Below the pieces are notes generated by a model that was not told the origin of the DNA, made no database searches, and worked only from the letters and a program-made list of their open reading frames with translations. A DNA stretch of 64,000 nucleotides, taken from contig WARS01000094.1 in assembly GCA_008933995.1 (NCBI GenBank), positions 124,001-188,000 on the forward strand. The letters are read 5' to 3'. The DNA comes from Datnioides undecimradiatus (lineage: Eukaryota > Chordata > Actinopteri > Lobotiformes > Datnioididae). Of this stretch, positions 1 through 29,900 are shown piece by piece (the stretch's first letter is position 1; each line of letters opens with the position of its first letter). Made by a program: the position numbers and the translations under genes.

Positions 1-1040
1 ACGGAGTGAACACTGGAGAAGGAGGCATGTAATAATGAGACTTGGGTAATACAGCCTTTTAAAAGCAAAGCCGGGCGGATGTGTGATGATATCATTTATC
101 ATTCAGATGTGGTCTGTTGAAAGGATTTTCCAGTCAATGCTATACTTTCCACTGGGGATGGTGGGTGGGGGTGCATGTTCCCATCGTCTCTCAAAATCCT
201 GCTTTTGCCCCTCTTGCTTTCACAGTCTCAGTTGGATTTGCTAACTGACGTCTCTTTAATCAGTGTCCTTTGACTGTCCGGCTGACAGAATGCACCTCAG
301 GGTGGTAAACATGGCATGCAGCTTGATGGGAAGAGCTGCAGACGTTACTCAGAGCACCGAGGGCCTCCTTCTCTTCTCCTGCATGTTAACTAAAAGCCAA
401 AACAAAACAAAACAAAAACAATCTGAGGGATATGTCAACAATTTTAGGGAGATGAATCACTTGAACATTGGGCCTGAGAGCCCAATCCAGTTTTCCTGTC
501 TGTGCAACGGTAATGGATGGTCCACTGTCTCAAAGGCAGCACTTAAATCTGATGAGACAGGAGCTGAAAATCATACCTGACTCAGCTGCTAAAAGCCATT
601 TTTTATTCAGATCCTGTAGTACTGTCCAAGGTGCTGTTTAAATCCACCTCTCAATGAAAATTGTAGCTATTTAATGAAATGAATATGCACCAGGGTGTTA
701 TATATCACTGCATTTGTTTGTCTCATATTAGTTTTTTATGTAAATGAGCCTAATAATTACCATTCTCTATCCAAACCGGGTCAATGTCAGCTTTTAAGTC
801 AAATGCACTGCTATGTCTCCTTTAAAACACCTTAAATGTAACAGTGTTTATTTACACATGAACTATTATTAAATGAGCAGTTGCTAATTGTTCCGGCCTC
901 CCTCTCTCTTTCCTTCCATCAATCCATTTCTCTGCCTCCGTCCCCCTGCCCTTCCACTATCCATCATCATTCGCTCCCATCCCATCTTTCGTTCCACCCC
1001 TAACACATCCCTCTGCTCGCCATCACTATCTCATACATAG
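1..1040 (+). other. atp2b3: Intron of atp2b3 (upstream exons outside window)
   Basis: I see no coding exon here. A pyrimidine-rich stretch (896-1035) leads into the acceptor tacatag at 1040. Short open frames in this stretch have no PMCA similarity and no paired splice sites. Confidence 0.6.
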
Positions 1041-18375
<17,335 letters not shown>

Positions 18376-19844
18376 CTGAGCTGAACGTGGGTCGGGGGGA
18401 GAGGAGAAGGAGAACGGAATCTTGGGGAGGGGGAGGAAGGGGGAGCAGAGGAGAGGGCTGAGAACTCACACATGACATTTTCATCCAATCTCCCTGACAA
18501 CAAGCTAACAGGAGGGAGTGAAGGACGAGGGAGGTACAGGAGGGAGTGGACAATGGCTGGAGACTTCTGCTCGCAGCTCCCTGAGAACATTGCGACTTTC
18601 CCTCCCTTTGCCCTTGCTCCAGCCCTCTCAGTCTGACCCCCTGACACCACCACCCCCGCCCCACCTCCACCCCTTGAACCCACCACCCCGTCTGTCGCCC
18701 TCCCCTGACGAACCACCCCGCCTGGCCTCACGCACACTTGTCACACACACACACGCGCGCACAGGTCTGCTCTTGCTGCTTTGTCCTGAGCGACGGTGGG
18801 TTGGGGAGGAGGGAGGGGGACGGACATCCAAATAAAAAAACAACAAACAAACAAACAAAAAAAAAAGCGACACATCCCTCAAAGCTTCAGTAGAACAGGG
18901 CCACGTCAGGGCCTGAGGCCGACTCTCTGTTTCTATTGGTCTTCATCATTAGTGTTGCTGTCATTACCCACCCACCACAGCACCATCGTGGCCACCTCCA
19001 TCATTTATCCTGCTAGAATCCACAGCCACTTTGAAAATCACCACTTTGCTTGCGGTATAAGTAAAACGCTTTGTTAAAGCTTTAACTAGACTTCAGCCCA
19101 CTCTGTCCTCCCACTCATTGATTTCTCAGCATAACGGTGCTCATTCATTTCTCTCTGTTACATCACTCTCTCCTCTCTCCTCTCTTTCTTTTCTCTTCGC
19201 TCTGACATTCCACATGTTTTCCTTTCGGTCATTCCTCTCTCTCTTTCAATGTGCGTACGTGTATTGTCTTGTCTCTTCTGAAAAAAAAACCTAACAAAAA
19301 CAGAACAAAAACAGAAATTGCAAACAAAGATACTGTTCATTTAAACCTAATAGTAAATAGAATGGCTGCAAAAAAACAACAAAAGGAGGGAGGGTGGGGG
19401 GGGGAACACATATACATATATATATACAGGATATATGTATATATAATTTGAATGTTTGGGAAGCGACAACACAGAACTCTTAATGTTCATCACTGTTCTT
19501 TCTCCAGCCCGACCTGCCCGACCCTTGAATGCCGCCCCGGAAGTCCACGCGACCTGTTCTCTGTGTTACTGTGAGACGATACAGCGTGTGGGATCTCACA
19601 CTAACTGTGATGGATACACGATACACACATTAGGCCCATACAGGACTAACTTGATTTCCAGCCTCCTGCCATGGTGATGAATTGATGAGTGTGTATGGGT
19701 GATATCTGTGGACAGTGCCCGGGGCGAGCTCGTGGCTGACGTCCTCTTCCAGCCTCTTCACTTCTGTTCCGTGTTCCATCATCTTCTCTCTTGCTGTTCC
19801 TCAGTCCATTTAGGTATTCTTCACTTCACTTAGTCTTTCTTCAC

Positions 19845-19855
19845 TGTGTGTGTGT

Positions 19856-19887
<32 letters not shown>
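19845..19887 (+). repeat. (TG)n microsatellite in atp2b3 3'UTR
   Basis: TG units with one TA interruption, directly before the hairpin at 19890-19921. Confidence 0.9.
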
Positions 19888-20339
19888 ATCAGCTTTTTTT
19901 TTTTTAGCCAAAAAAAAGCTGAATGCTTGTGAAGCATTAACCCTTTAAATGCCATCAAACACACAATGCACAGGCGATGGCCCTTTAAGACTACCGTACA
20001 CTCTCTTCAAACCCGCTCACGTGCCATCTCCATCATGTACCGGCGCCCTCTCCATGAGTATTGTGGGACAAAGAGATTGTTTCATTTGATGTGTCGGATG
20101 TTCGATCTAGTTGTTTTTTACAGGGGAGGGAACAGAGTCACTGTTTGATGTCAAAAAAGCAACCAACCACTTGAGCAACCAGGCCCTCGTCTAATGTCAG
20201 TGTTCAGTTTTAGCTTTAGGCCCAAAGCCCGCCCAGATCTATCAGGTACGACCAATGAGAGCTCACATGTCATGTCCTCGTGTCAAATACTGTGCATCCC
20301 CAGTCATCATGATGTACAATTAGTTGATTGAGATACTCT

Positions 20340-20800
20340 TAAAGAACCAGTTTGACCTTTTGACCTTTGACTTATTTGCCTTCTTGTCACTTTCATGACA
20401 GCCACAGTTTAGCTTAGCTTAGCATTAAAGATGGCGAACCTGCCTTTCAGCAGCTCCACAGCTCACTAATGAACACGTCGTAGCTCGTTTGTCTAATCAA
20501 ATGAAGTCAACTCATATATTTTCAAATGTTTCATGAATTATTTTAAATTAATTATTCCATCCAATCATTTAATGCTGCTTATTTGGTTCCACGTCTTAAT
20601 AATAATCCATAAATCTGGGCCATATGTGATGTGTCAGATGATGTGTTGACAGGACTCACTAAGGTCCCAGGGTCTTGTCATAATAGTTCCACAAAACTTA
20701 GAACCCGGTTTCTGCTCTTTGGTTAGCGTGTGCATCAAAGCAAAGAGATGCAGTGCATTTGTTACTGAGCTGGTCTTTATGCTAAGCTAAGCAGTGGATA
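20340..20800. repeat. Dispersed teleost repeat, copy 2 (within atp2b3 3'UTR)
   Basis: It starts with a 'ccagtttgacc' block, followed by tagcttagcttagcattaaa, ctcactaatgaacacgtcgt, and ends with tttatgctaagctaagcag. The two tagcttagc/gctaagcta motifs are inverted relative to each other, so the repeat has near-palindromic ends. Same family as 16925-17420, 24798-24925 and 42240-42500. Confidence 0.55.
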
Positions 20801-23800
20801 GGTGCATCTGCCGAGATGTCCGACTAATGCTTTAAGACCTATCGCGCTGCATGAGCACACTCAGCAAAAAAAAGGAAAAGGAAAAAAAAACCAAACTAGA
20901 GGAAACACTTGGATAGCCGCCCATGTGGCGACGGGTACAGCGCTCGAGACATCACATCCCACCGTCACCTCATTGATCTCCACCTCAACATTCCATGGAA
21001 CGTACATTCCAAACAGCTGCATCACATTCCAGACTGGGTGTGAGAGTGCCCTCCTGTATCCCATGTTGCACTAGGTGTGGATGAACCGCTGACTTCATGT
21101 TGCCTCGGAACGTGGCTGCATTGTAAACCTCCCCCCCCCCCCCGGTTATATCCTGTTGACTTCCCTGAGTTATCGACTGGTCCCACCGCCAGAGAAAGGC
21201 AAGGGCAGACAATATGCAACAGACTGCCGTGTCAACACCCGTACCCAGACGTAGGAGTAGAAGTAGAGACGATAACACATGCAAACACAGCGAGAGAACA
21301 TGTCTGTCCTGCTAGTTCTGTTTCAGGATGCACGCAGGGCTCTCTGGGAACACCCTTACCTGTACAGAACTCTGTCTTATTGAATGCTCATCATCATCGC
21401 CACCACCCCGACCTCACCTGTCGGTGCCAGCGGGTGGTGACATTGTATTGGTCTGTCTGTTTTGAAGCATGCATTTGGTATCATTAATGTCACTCTTTAT
21501 GTGTTGGTAAATCATTTAGGCTACTGTCACTACTGTGTGCTATGATCTCTCCACATCTGCTCTCTTCCTCTCTCTCTCTGACACACACACAGACACACAC
21601 ATGCACACGTATCCTGTTCAAAAGTCTAACCTGTTCTCTTTCAGCACCTCTTAGCACAGCTCTAAATGCTTTCTGCGGTACTGACAAAAACACACACACA
21701 CAGACACACACGCATATGTACACAGCGAACAACAGGCAAATAATCTACAGTGGTGTAAATTTGACTGTCCAGTTCCAGCCATCTCTGTCCATCCGTCCAG
21801 CCACGTTACATCATGATGTTGTGAGACAGTTTCACAGAAGGCAAAACACAATGTGAAAAAGAATATATTATATTTATCAAAATTATAAATTGTACAACTG
21901 CACCACTACTGTACAGACCGCCCAAATGTGCACATGTGCATCTTTGATTTACAGGTACTATGTTCCTGTTACACTTTTTTTTTTAAATTTTGATTTTTGT
22001 TTCTTTCTTTTAATCCTATTGCTTTTTGTAAAGAGAGGAACAACAAAATGGAAGCGCTTGTATATTATGATTATTAATATTATTATTATTGATTATTATT
22101 CTATGATTTTCTCCACCGGTGCTCCCACTGATGGAAAAAGACAGTTGCACATTCTCCTGAGCATATTCTGAGGGCTGTGTTTTCTGTCCACTGAACAGCC
22201 CCTGAAGTGTGCAGAGGCGTGGAGATGCTTATAGTCTCTTAAGACCAGAGACACCACTCTGTAAATAGAGAACAGGAGATACAAATGTACCTCATTATGA
22301 TCTAAAGGACTGGACAAAGTGGGGACCCAGGGAGGGTGGAGAACTGGAAGGTGAAGCAGAGCTAGAGACTGCAGAAGTGCAATGCAGCCGAGCATTGTTT
22401 AGGCTGCTCTTTTAGATCTGCTACAAGTATTTACTGCCATGTTACAACGGGAGGAACTTAAGGTTTTACATTATTCATTATACATACTGTTGTAAATATT
22501 GTGTGTGGAATGGTCCCCCTTCTTGCACAATGCAGTGCTGTTCTGCAGACAGAAAATGCAGCCTTAACTGTGCTGAAATGAAAAAGACCAAAAAAAAGAA
22601 AAAAAAAACATAAAGACTATTGAATATATTAAAGAGTTACCTGCCTGTTATTTAAGCGAATAAATATCTATATATGAGAAAGAACACACCTGTATACTGT
22701 AGACTAAATCTGTATGGAAATCTAAGAGAATTTAATGGGAATTAAGTCCAACACCTTTTGTCTGTATGAAAGAAAAAATACATCAAAGTATTCTACAATA
22801 ATAACTTTGACAAAGTCTGTGTGGTCCTGTGTTGTTTGTTCGCAATGATGCCGGACTGTGTGTTCAGTGCTTAACCTCTGAGTGACACCTGCACCGCAGG
22901 ATGCTCAATTAGCCGTTATGTGTCTGCTTGGAATTGTAATCTCAAACAGAGCCTGAGGAATGTACAGTATCCATGCTAATGTAATAATATGATGATGATG
23001 ATGATGAATAATTACGATAAGATGGATCATCCAGTGAAAATCAAATAACCCTGTCAGCCACAGCAATACAGCCATTACGGTGGGTGTGCAGGGCCAAATG
23101 TCTTTCTCCATTAGACTTGAGTTCACCACAGACAGCAGGAAGACTTGTCAACGCAGGTGTGCCACCTCCACACTGACTTACAAAGGCAAGATACCCACCT
23201 GCATGTCACTTAGCTTTGCAAGCAAAGTTACTGTCTACGTGCTTCCTGCAGCAACAGCTGTCAGATGTTTTGTGATACGTAATTCTGCACGGAACAATTT
23301 TTGTGTAACTTAATCCAAATTTCCTTTTTTCATTTCCTTTTCCCATTTTTAAAAATCGTTGTTTTGACAGAAGTGGAGGCTGCACAGGAAAACAGCACGG
23401 TGATAATGTAGAGCACTGGGCCTATTCAGTACGTTGAGTCAAATGACTAATATGAGCAGGATTTATTAATAACCCTTATTGTTATTGGTTTCCCACATTG
23501 CATTAACATGATTGTTTTCTCTTATTTTAGAAGGCATCCCTAAATGGACTTGCCTTTTGATCAGTATGTTGTGTTTGTGGCTGGATAAACCTGGAATAAT
23601 GGTTGTTGTCCAGTCAATCTACATCATTTGAGGTGGCTCAGCAGGTGTCCTCTGCTGAGACCATACCTCTGCAAAACACTGTTGTGACTTTTACCTGTCA
23701 TTTAAATTCCATTTTCAAAGCAATATTATTCATCAGAAGGGTTAACTGGTATTAGTTTTCTAACATGACCCGTCCCAGTCAGATGAACAGGTTAACAATA

Positions 23801-24797
23801 CTTCTGTTTGAGAGTCTGAGGATGCTATAAATAAGCCAACTTGCACAATTGCAGGAGCCTGAACCTGAAGCAGCTGAATGGAATTCAGCCATCTCTTATT
23901 TTCTGATTTTAACTGCAGCAGCTTGACCTTGAATGGATGCAGCTTTTCTTCTTCTGACTCTGTCTTTGACAACTCAAAGTGTTTGTAATAAGACATGTCT
24001 GTTGGTTTAAAGTTGCACACTCTAAGACACTCACAATGCCCATCCAGCTTCTTTATCAGATCCCACACACAGGCAGTTTGTGAGCACACTGTCAGCTGAT
24101 AGTTTTTTACATTGGGTTTCTGTTTGTATTTGTAGTCTCAAAACCTGGAGCACTTGACAAAGATGCAGCGTTCTCAATCTGAACCTGGTATTGTGAATCA
24201 TTTCCACTCCAATCCAAAAGAAAAGAACGAGAGCATTTCAGAGGAACATGCTGCAGGTGAACTCTGTTGTCCCGTCTCTGCCCTGAACACCTGCTTGATG
24301 GAACAAATGTATAAATGACGGCACTTCATCTACAGTGACCTCTGCAGTACTGCATTCGGGATCAGGGATCAGGCTGTTTCAAATGCACAGATAGAGGATT
24401 TAAACTCTGCTACCTTACAGTAGCACTGTGCCTTGACATCATCTATCAAACACTTCTACCATAGGCTTTGTTTTGATACAATCATCAGCATGTGATGCTA
24501 ATGACTGTACAGAGCAAAATCTGCACACTTCTTTAAACTCACATCTCTGCCAGTTGTTTTCATTTCGAGGTAATTCCTTAAGCGCCTAAATATTCAGCTT
24601 GCTCCCAAAATAAATACTGTCTCTATATAAATTATTAAGTAATGGTATGAACGTCCCATAACTAGCTGGTGTTGATGTCTTCCACTCAGATGTGGAAAAA
24701 ACACACCAATGCTGTGAGGTGATCAAACATTCAGAAGGTGTTATTTGAAAGTAAGTTTCCAAAATTTGCCCATTTGATTTCACAATTCTCACACAAT

Positions 24798-24925
24798 AGT
24801 AAATATGAAGCTAGTCGTCAGCTTTCAGCTCGGCTTAGCATCAATACTACAAACAGAAAAACAGCTGGCCGGCTCTGTCCATTAGCTAACGAACCTGTGT
24901 ATGTGATGACGTATGTGGCAGGTTG
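24798..24925. repeat. Dispersed teleost repeat, fragment
   Basis: This fragment holds aatatgaagctagtcgtcag, ggcttagcatcaatac and gctggccggctctgtcc, in the order of the family seen at 20340-20800. Confidence 0.5.
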
Positions 24926-25232
24926 ACAGAACGAGATCAGTGTTTCCCTGCAGGAAAAACTAGTCCTTTGTATCTCAAACACCAAACCCAGTCCTAGCAC
25001 ACTCCACATGTTCACAACACTGCTTTATAATCCTGACATTTACTGTAATGGTGTTTCAAAGAGGTTGTGGGTCTATGGGCTTTGAGGGATTTTATATAAT
25101 AGAGTTGCGTTGCACCGAGTTCTTGTCGGCCACAAACAGAACCATAACACATTCTCCCTCTGCAAAGCACAGCAAAATAATGTAGGTTAAGTTGATTATG
25201 TGTTGAATGTGTGTTGGTCACATAACACAGTG

Positions 25233-26450
25233 CAGTGGATGCATAAAGTCTACACACGTTAAAGAAATTGCATGTTCTGAAATGTTTGACAGTATAAAGG
25301 TCAGCCTTGTTCCGTCTTTAATGTTAAATTTTAAAGGTTTTACAATAAAAAAATTAAACTACAACTCTGATTTTACATCTGCACACCGTGCAGGATTTGT
25401 TGAATGTTTGTCGTTTCATCCTAATGGGAGAGACATGGACACCATAGAGTTACCAAAGAAACTGTGAGGTCTGCTTGTTGAATAGTACACTCAGGAGAGG
25501 GATAGAGAAGAATCTGGAAGTCTTTGGATGAACCATGGAGCACTGTCCAAGCCATCATCAATAATGAGGAAATGTGGCTCCACAGAAACGCTGCAAAGAT
25601 CAGGATGAACCTCCAAAGTTAATGAGAGGATGATTACGGAGGATACCAAAAGGCCAACAGCAATACTGAAGGAACTACAGGAAGTCCTGGCAGGTGCTGG
25701 TCAGTAGTTTCTGTGACAACCATCTCCTGTTGTCTGCACATCTGGACTGCGGGATACTGTGCCAAAAGCAACACCCAAGCCTGTCTGAACTCTTCCAAAA
25801 GACGCATTCATCCCAAACCATGTGGAGATGATGAGTCAGCAGTTGATTTTTGAGTTTGGCTCAAAGCCTTCCAGCTCATCATCCATGGACCACCACAGAT
25901 TGAAGCATGGTGGTGGGAGCATCAGGCTCTGGACCTGCTCCTCTTCCACTGGGTCAGGGTGAAGGTGGAAGGATAATGAAAAGCTTCAAATATCAAGATG
26001 TTTTGGCTCAGAACCTGCTGGCCTCCATCAGAAAGATGAGGATGAAGAGGGAGTCACCATTCCAACATGACAATGATCCAGAGTGCAAATCTGAATCAAC
26101 CAAGGCTACAGAAAAGGAAAATCAAAAGTTGGAGCGGCCCACTCATGCATGGACACTATTAATTCAGTCTCTCTGAGACAGCAACTGGTCAACTGCATAG
26201 CATATTAACTGATAATTAGGCCATTCATACACTTTGACACTATTTGGTGTTCTGTACGTTGCTGCTGGACATGCAGTGTGAAGGAGACAGGGATTTAACA
26301 ACCAGTCTTCAGATGAGTGGCAGCCCTGCACTAGCTGCAACAATATTTTCCAAAACAAAGTTGAAACAAGGCTGACATTTACATTGTTGTTATTTTGTTA
26401 TATCAAAAGCAGCAATTTACTACGCATGTGTAGACTTTTCATATCCACTG
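25233..26450 (+). mobile_element. Degenerate Tc1/mariner-type DNA transposon
   Basis: Terminal inverted repeats are visible: the left end is cagtggatgcataaagtcta (from 25233) and the reverse complement of the right end is cagtggatatgaaaagtcta (to 26450). The 1.2 kb between them fits the usual Tc1 length. The interior has recognisable Tc1 transposase relics in several frames. Around 25895-25925 it encodes the KHGGGS-like block, and around 26060-26100 the peptide FQHDNDP, equivalent to the FQQDNDPKH block around a catalytic Asp. Frames are broken by stops and shifts, so no enzyme is made. A clean TA duplication is not visible at the ends, consistent with age. Confidence 0.82.
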
Positions 26451-26840
26451 TGAGGGAGACAGCTTCAGCTCCTCCTGCAGGGCCTTCTTCTGCTGTGAGG
26501 TAATAATGGAAACGCATGGCATCAAAGCTACAGTGGAGACGCCCATGAACCCCCTGTCATTTAAAAACTAATGACAACGTGATCGGCTGGAAAAAGTACC
26601 GATGGTTTGGTGAAAATGTGCTAACACATGGGGACCTCTCATGCTGCGTACTTTGTTGACTTTGGTCTTTGTCATTTGTTTTGACAACCTTTACCAGACT
26701 TGACCCAAATGTTCAGGAAAAGTAAGACCTTTATCGGCAGAGAGCTTGCTGTTTAGAAAGAGAAAAAGAGATGCATTAATATCAAGAGTACAGAATAGGA
26801 CACAGTAAATATATGTAACTCAAACATAACAGAAATTGGA

Positions 26841-27374
26841 TTTATTTGTCATTTCCCAAAGGTCATTAACCTCAAACAATACATATTCAAAGTTATATAC
26901 ACATTTACATGTTGTTACACTTGATAGGTTTCACCACTTAAAGCAGACCATTTTGGATGTATTTAATTAATACATTCCAATATGTCATTATGTACAAAAC
27001 ATAATTCTGAGGCTGTTAAGCCTCCATTAGCACTTCTCCAAGTTATGGAGCAGCTGTAGTCAGCCCAGAAATGCTGCATGAACTACAGATGTTGTGGAGT
27101 ATTGGTAAAATAGAATTCAACGCATACCATTTGTTACCGATACTACCTTTAAAAAAATACCAGGCCACGTTGGCAGTTGCTTGTCCAGCCTCTTCACCTT
27201 CCACCAGCAGAATCCACTTTAGCATAAAGAAAAATAATGGCTCTAAATGAAAGTGTTCTTTTGTACAATGGTGCTGGTTCACAAAGAGATCAGTTCTTAC
27301 CCAAACAAAGTATGAACGCTATTTTTGTCCACGGATTATTGCCTTTTCAATTTAACCGCTGATTAAAAAAAAAT

Positions 27375-27408
<34 letters not shown>

Positions 27409-27916
27409 AAAAAAAAATCACTCTTTGTGGACCTTCACCTTCATCTTAACATCTCAGTATTCAGGATACTTGAACTCTTAATGACATTTTAGCTATAATC
27501 AAATAATTTCCTACAACAAACCATGAACAGAAGTTAGATAAGTACTCAAAATCCACTAACTGGGAACAGGGACTTTAAAAAAAGAAGTACTGAGGTCGCT
27601 GCTGAATGCCTCAGGCCTGAGTAAAACAAAGAAAAAACAATGTTCTTGTCTGATCCTTACCATGGAGTCAAGCAGGTAAAGGTGTTCAGAAAGCCACTCA
27701 TCCCGCATGGTGGAACAATCATTACCTAGAAGAAACTGTCAACAAGGTTTAGCAGTAACGTGTACTCAATCCATCACACAAAGTCACATGCACATTGAGC
27801 AGTTCTTAGGTAACTTAAACTAGTTCAACAGTGTTCATCCACCTTCAAGCAGTTCAGCACACTGAGCCTTATCAAGTTCAGTCTCAATATCTGAAAACAG
27901 AGATAGGTACTTGACC
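26841..27916 (-). other. crebzf: Probable 3'UTR of crebzf
   Basis: No coding frame of note. The reverse-strand polyadenylation hexamer AATAAA (tttatt at 26841-26846) is the nearest good signal beyond the stop. A TG/TA microsatellite lies at 27376-27407. The end point is inferred. Confidence 0.45.
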
Positions 27917-28702
27917 CTACATTTTGAGTGATGTGCTTGCACTCTCTGCACACTTTGTGCAGAACTCCACCGAGACATGGTTCTTGTCCACATGCAGACA
28001 CACGCCGCCAGATGTCTCTTTCTCCTCCACTTTCACACGCTTCCTGGGTAAGGCATAGTCGTGGTCGTTTGAGTCGAACCCCTGGAAAAGCGAGGAAGAT
28101 AATTTCATCCCATTCACACCACTCAGCCTGGACAAGAGCTGGGCTAACATGCTCTCATTGGCCAGCACAGCCCTCAGGTACCTGGTCTCATCTTCCAACT
28201 CTTCCACTCTCTTGGTCAGCTGAGAATTTTCCTGTTTGAGCACACCATTTTCTGTTGACAGGATGTCAACTTTCTTCTCCAAACTGTTAACATATTCTTT
28301 TTTCTTCAGACGATTCAATCTGGCAGCAATGGCGTTTTTGTTGATCATGTGGCTTGACTGGTTTTGTCTGTTCTTGATCCTCAGGGCAGATGACATTCTT
28401 TCAGGAGATGACGATACTGAAGCTTCAATCCCGGAATCTTGATCCTTGGCACTGTACAAGCCCAGATCAGACAATTCAATATCAAGGAGTGGGGAGGCTT
28501 CATCTCTGTCAAGTGTCCATCTAAATTCCTCAATTCCAAACAGGTCGTCTAGCTCTATTCCAGCAGTGTCAATACTGTCAGCAGGAAACCCTTCAGATGG
28601 ACTCTGGAAATCTTCATCAGTTTCCACAGCATCTAACGCTTCAACCTCTAGTGGCTGAACCTGTGTGCTGTTCATGGCACGGCCTCTTCTTCTGGTGATC
28701 AT
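27917..28702 (-). CDS. crebzf: CREB/ATF bZIP transcription factor (Zhangfei-like)
   Basis: Nuclear bZIP protein that in mammals binds HCFC1 and modulates ATF/CREB, stress and nuclear-receptor transcription. From ATG 28702-28700 the frame gives 261 residues in one exon, ending TAG 27919-27917. An acidic N-terminal region (about 20-95) precedes the basic region [18 protein letters not shown] (121-138) and a leucine zipper to about 190, which runs into [11 protein letters not shown]. The HCFC1-binding tetrapeptide DHDY is at 213-216. The end [17 protein letters not shown]...SSLKM-like (here STSLKM) is typical of this factor. The open frame continues upstream, but an acceptor (cag) just above 28753 shows the exon border, so the upstream Met at 28765 lies in the intron. 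The Asn-containing basic region, unusual for bZIP factors, may explain the weak autonomous DNA binding of the family. Confidence 0.93.
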   Translation of the reverse strand: MITRRRGRAMNSTQVQPLEVEALDAVETDEDFQSPSEGFPADSIDTAGIELDDLFGIEEFRWTLDRDEASPLLDIELSDLGLYSAKDQDSGIEASVSSSPERMSSALRIKNRQNQSSHMINKNAIAARLNRLKKKEYVNSLEKKVDILSTENGVLKQENSQLTKRVEELEDETRYLRAVLANESMLAQLLSRLSGVNGMKLSSSLFQGFDSNDHDYALPRKRVKVEEKETSGGVCLHVDKNHVSVEFCTKCAESASTSLKM

Positions 28703-29714
28703 TGCGGTTTGATGCTGGCAAGGTCGCTGACAAGAGATTGTGTGATTTCTCACCTGTACAAACAAATAAAATAAACTATTAGGATGAAATTCACTGATAA
28801 AAAAAATGTCTCACTTTGTTACACATTTCAAAGCTGTTAATTGAGAGCACAGGAAGCAACAAGCAACTGATTTTCACAGGTGACTACTTCTTACAGGTCT
28901 ACAACTCAGTGAACACAAACTGTTAAATTATGTCGTGTATCAATCAATATTAAAGCCAATAGATTACGTGACAGTTATCAGGTTAAACGGTTTGGCTTTT
29001 AAGTTAGCGCTGTTGGAATTGCTAATCTATGAACTTGGCAAGCTATCTGCTAGACAGCCAGGTTCGTAGATGTCAATAAAAAAGTGTTTAATGGTGCAAG
29101 ACTACGCAAAATTCCTTTGAGTTACTGAGTAAACCCTTCGCACCATGATCGCTGCTCCTGATAGCCTCCATTTTCTTACAGTGGCAGAAATAATGGAAGA
29201 GCGTGTGTGAGCGCGCGCGCATGAAACGTATGCGCAACGTAAGAGACTCAAAGCTAAATCTAGGCCCAGTGACATTAGCATTTTATAATGCTCTAGAACT
29301 CACGCTGACAAGAACATAATACCTAGATATAGTTCGTTGCAGTCAGTTTTCTGATAAAACAAAAACCGACAATGGCGTTATTCGTAACAACACATACTTT
29401 AACATTAGCTTCACGGCAGGGCCTTACTCGCTCGAGCGGCACACTTTCTTTAGCACCCAGCTAATGTTTGCTAATCATGGCTAATAACTCGAAATAGCCT
29501 GAATGGTGCGGTGCATTAAACAAGCGAATGTCTATCCATGGAGATATAATCCTTCCAGTGAAGCTGATAATCTTTATCTACGTTATTTAACCGGCAGCTG
29601 CCCGTTCAGTTTTGCAGCTAGCCCGGCTAGCGAACTAGCATAGCACTAAAGGCTTGAGGCAAATGGAGCAATGACGCAGCAGCTTTTAACGGCACCTTCA
29701 AACCTTCGACTTAC

Positions 29715-29900
29715 CGTGCTGTTTGAAAATAAATGCAGAAATATACCACGGAAGCAGCTTCCTTTAAACAGACTGTGCTGGTCACCGGTCGCTGTCTCAG
29801 CGGCACGCAGACAGAAAACAACAATGGCGCGATTTGACTGAAGACCAGACAACCGTCGACCAGGGGAGACAAAGATACTTCCGGACTTATTCTTCTTCTT
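29715..29900 (-). promoter_or_regulatory. crebzf: Non-coding first exon and promoter of crebzf
   Basis: A donor (gtaagt, read from acttac at 29709-29714) closes a non-coding exon beginning at about 29715 on the minus strand. It splices to the acceptor above 28753. An ETS-type site, CCGGAAGT on the minus strand, sits at 29877-29884, a common position for TATA-less housekeeping promoters. The transcription start is not resolved. Confidence 0.5.

Larger units (their letters stand above)
18376..22690 (+). other. atp2b3: Probable 3'UTR of atp2b3
   Basis: After the stop there is no further splice-supported coding sequence for about 4.3 kb. The stretch is AT- and repeat-rich, with T-rich and A-rich tracts, a TG run (19845-19887), a perfect 12 bp hairpin (19890-19921) and dispersed repeat fragments (about 20340-20800). 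A possible early polyadenylation hexamer AATAAA is at about 18831. A stronger candidate is AATAAA at 22659-22664, just after a conserved-looking AT-rich block. Long 3'UTRs are usual for neuronal PMCA transcripts. The end point is inferred from the hexamer only. Confidence 0.55.
22700..26800. other. Intergenic region between atp2b3 and crebzf 3' ends
   Basis: Convergent 3' ends of the two genes border this stretch. It holds one dispersed repeat fragment (24798-24925) and a decayed Tc1 element (25233-26450). A 109-codon open frame on the minus strand (23760-24089) has no family I recognise and no splice or promoter context. Nothing else is identifiable. Confidence 0.5.

Noticed and set aside
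263-580. 105-codon open frame in the first atp2b3 intron
   Set aside because: No family similarity, no paired splice sites, and the DNA lies between PMCA exons.
21130-21143. Run of 14 C residues
   Set aside because: A lone homopolymer in non-coding DNA; it may also be a sequencing artefact.
28703-28765. Upstream in-frame Met of crebzf at 28765
   Set aside because: An acceptor site just above 28753 places this Met in the intron; the ATG at 28702 is the first in the exon.
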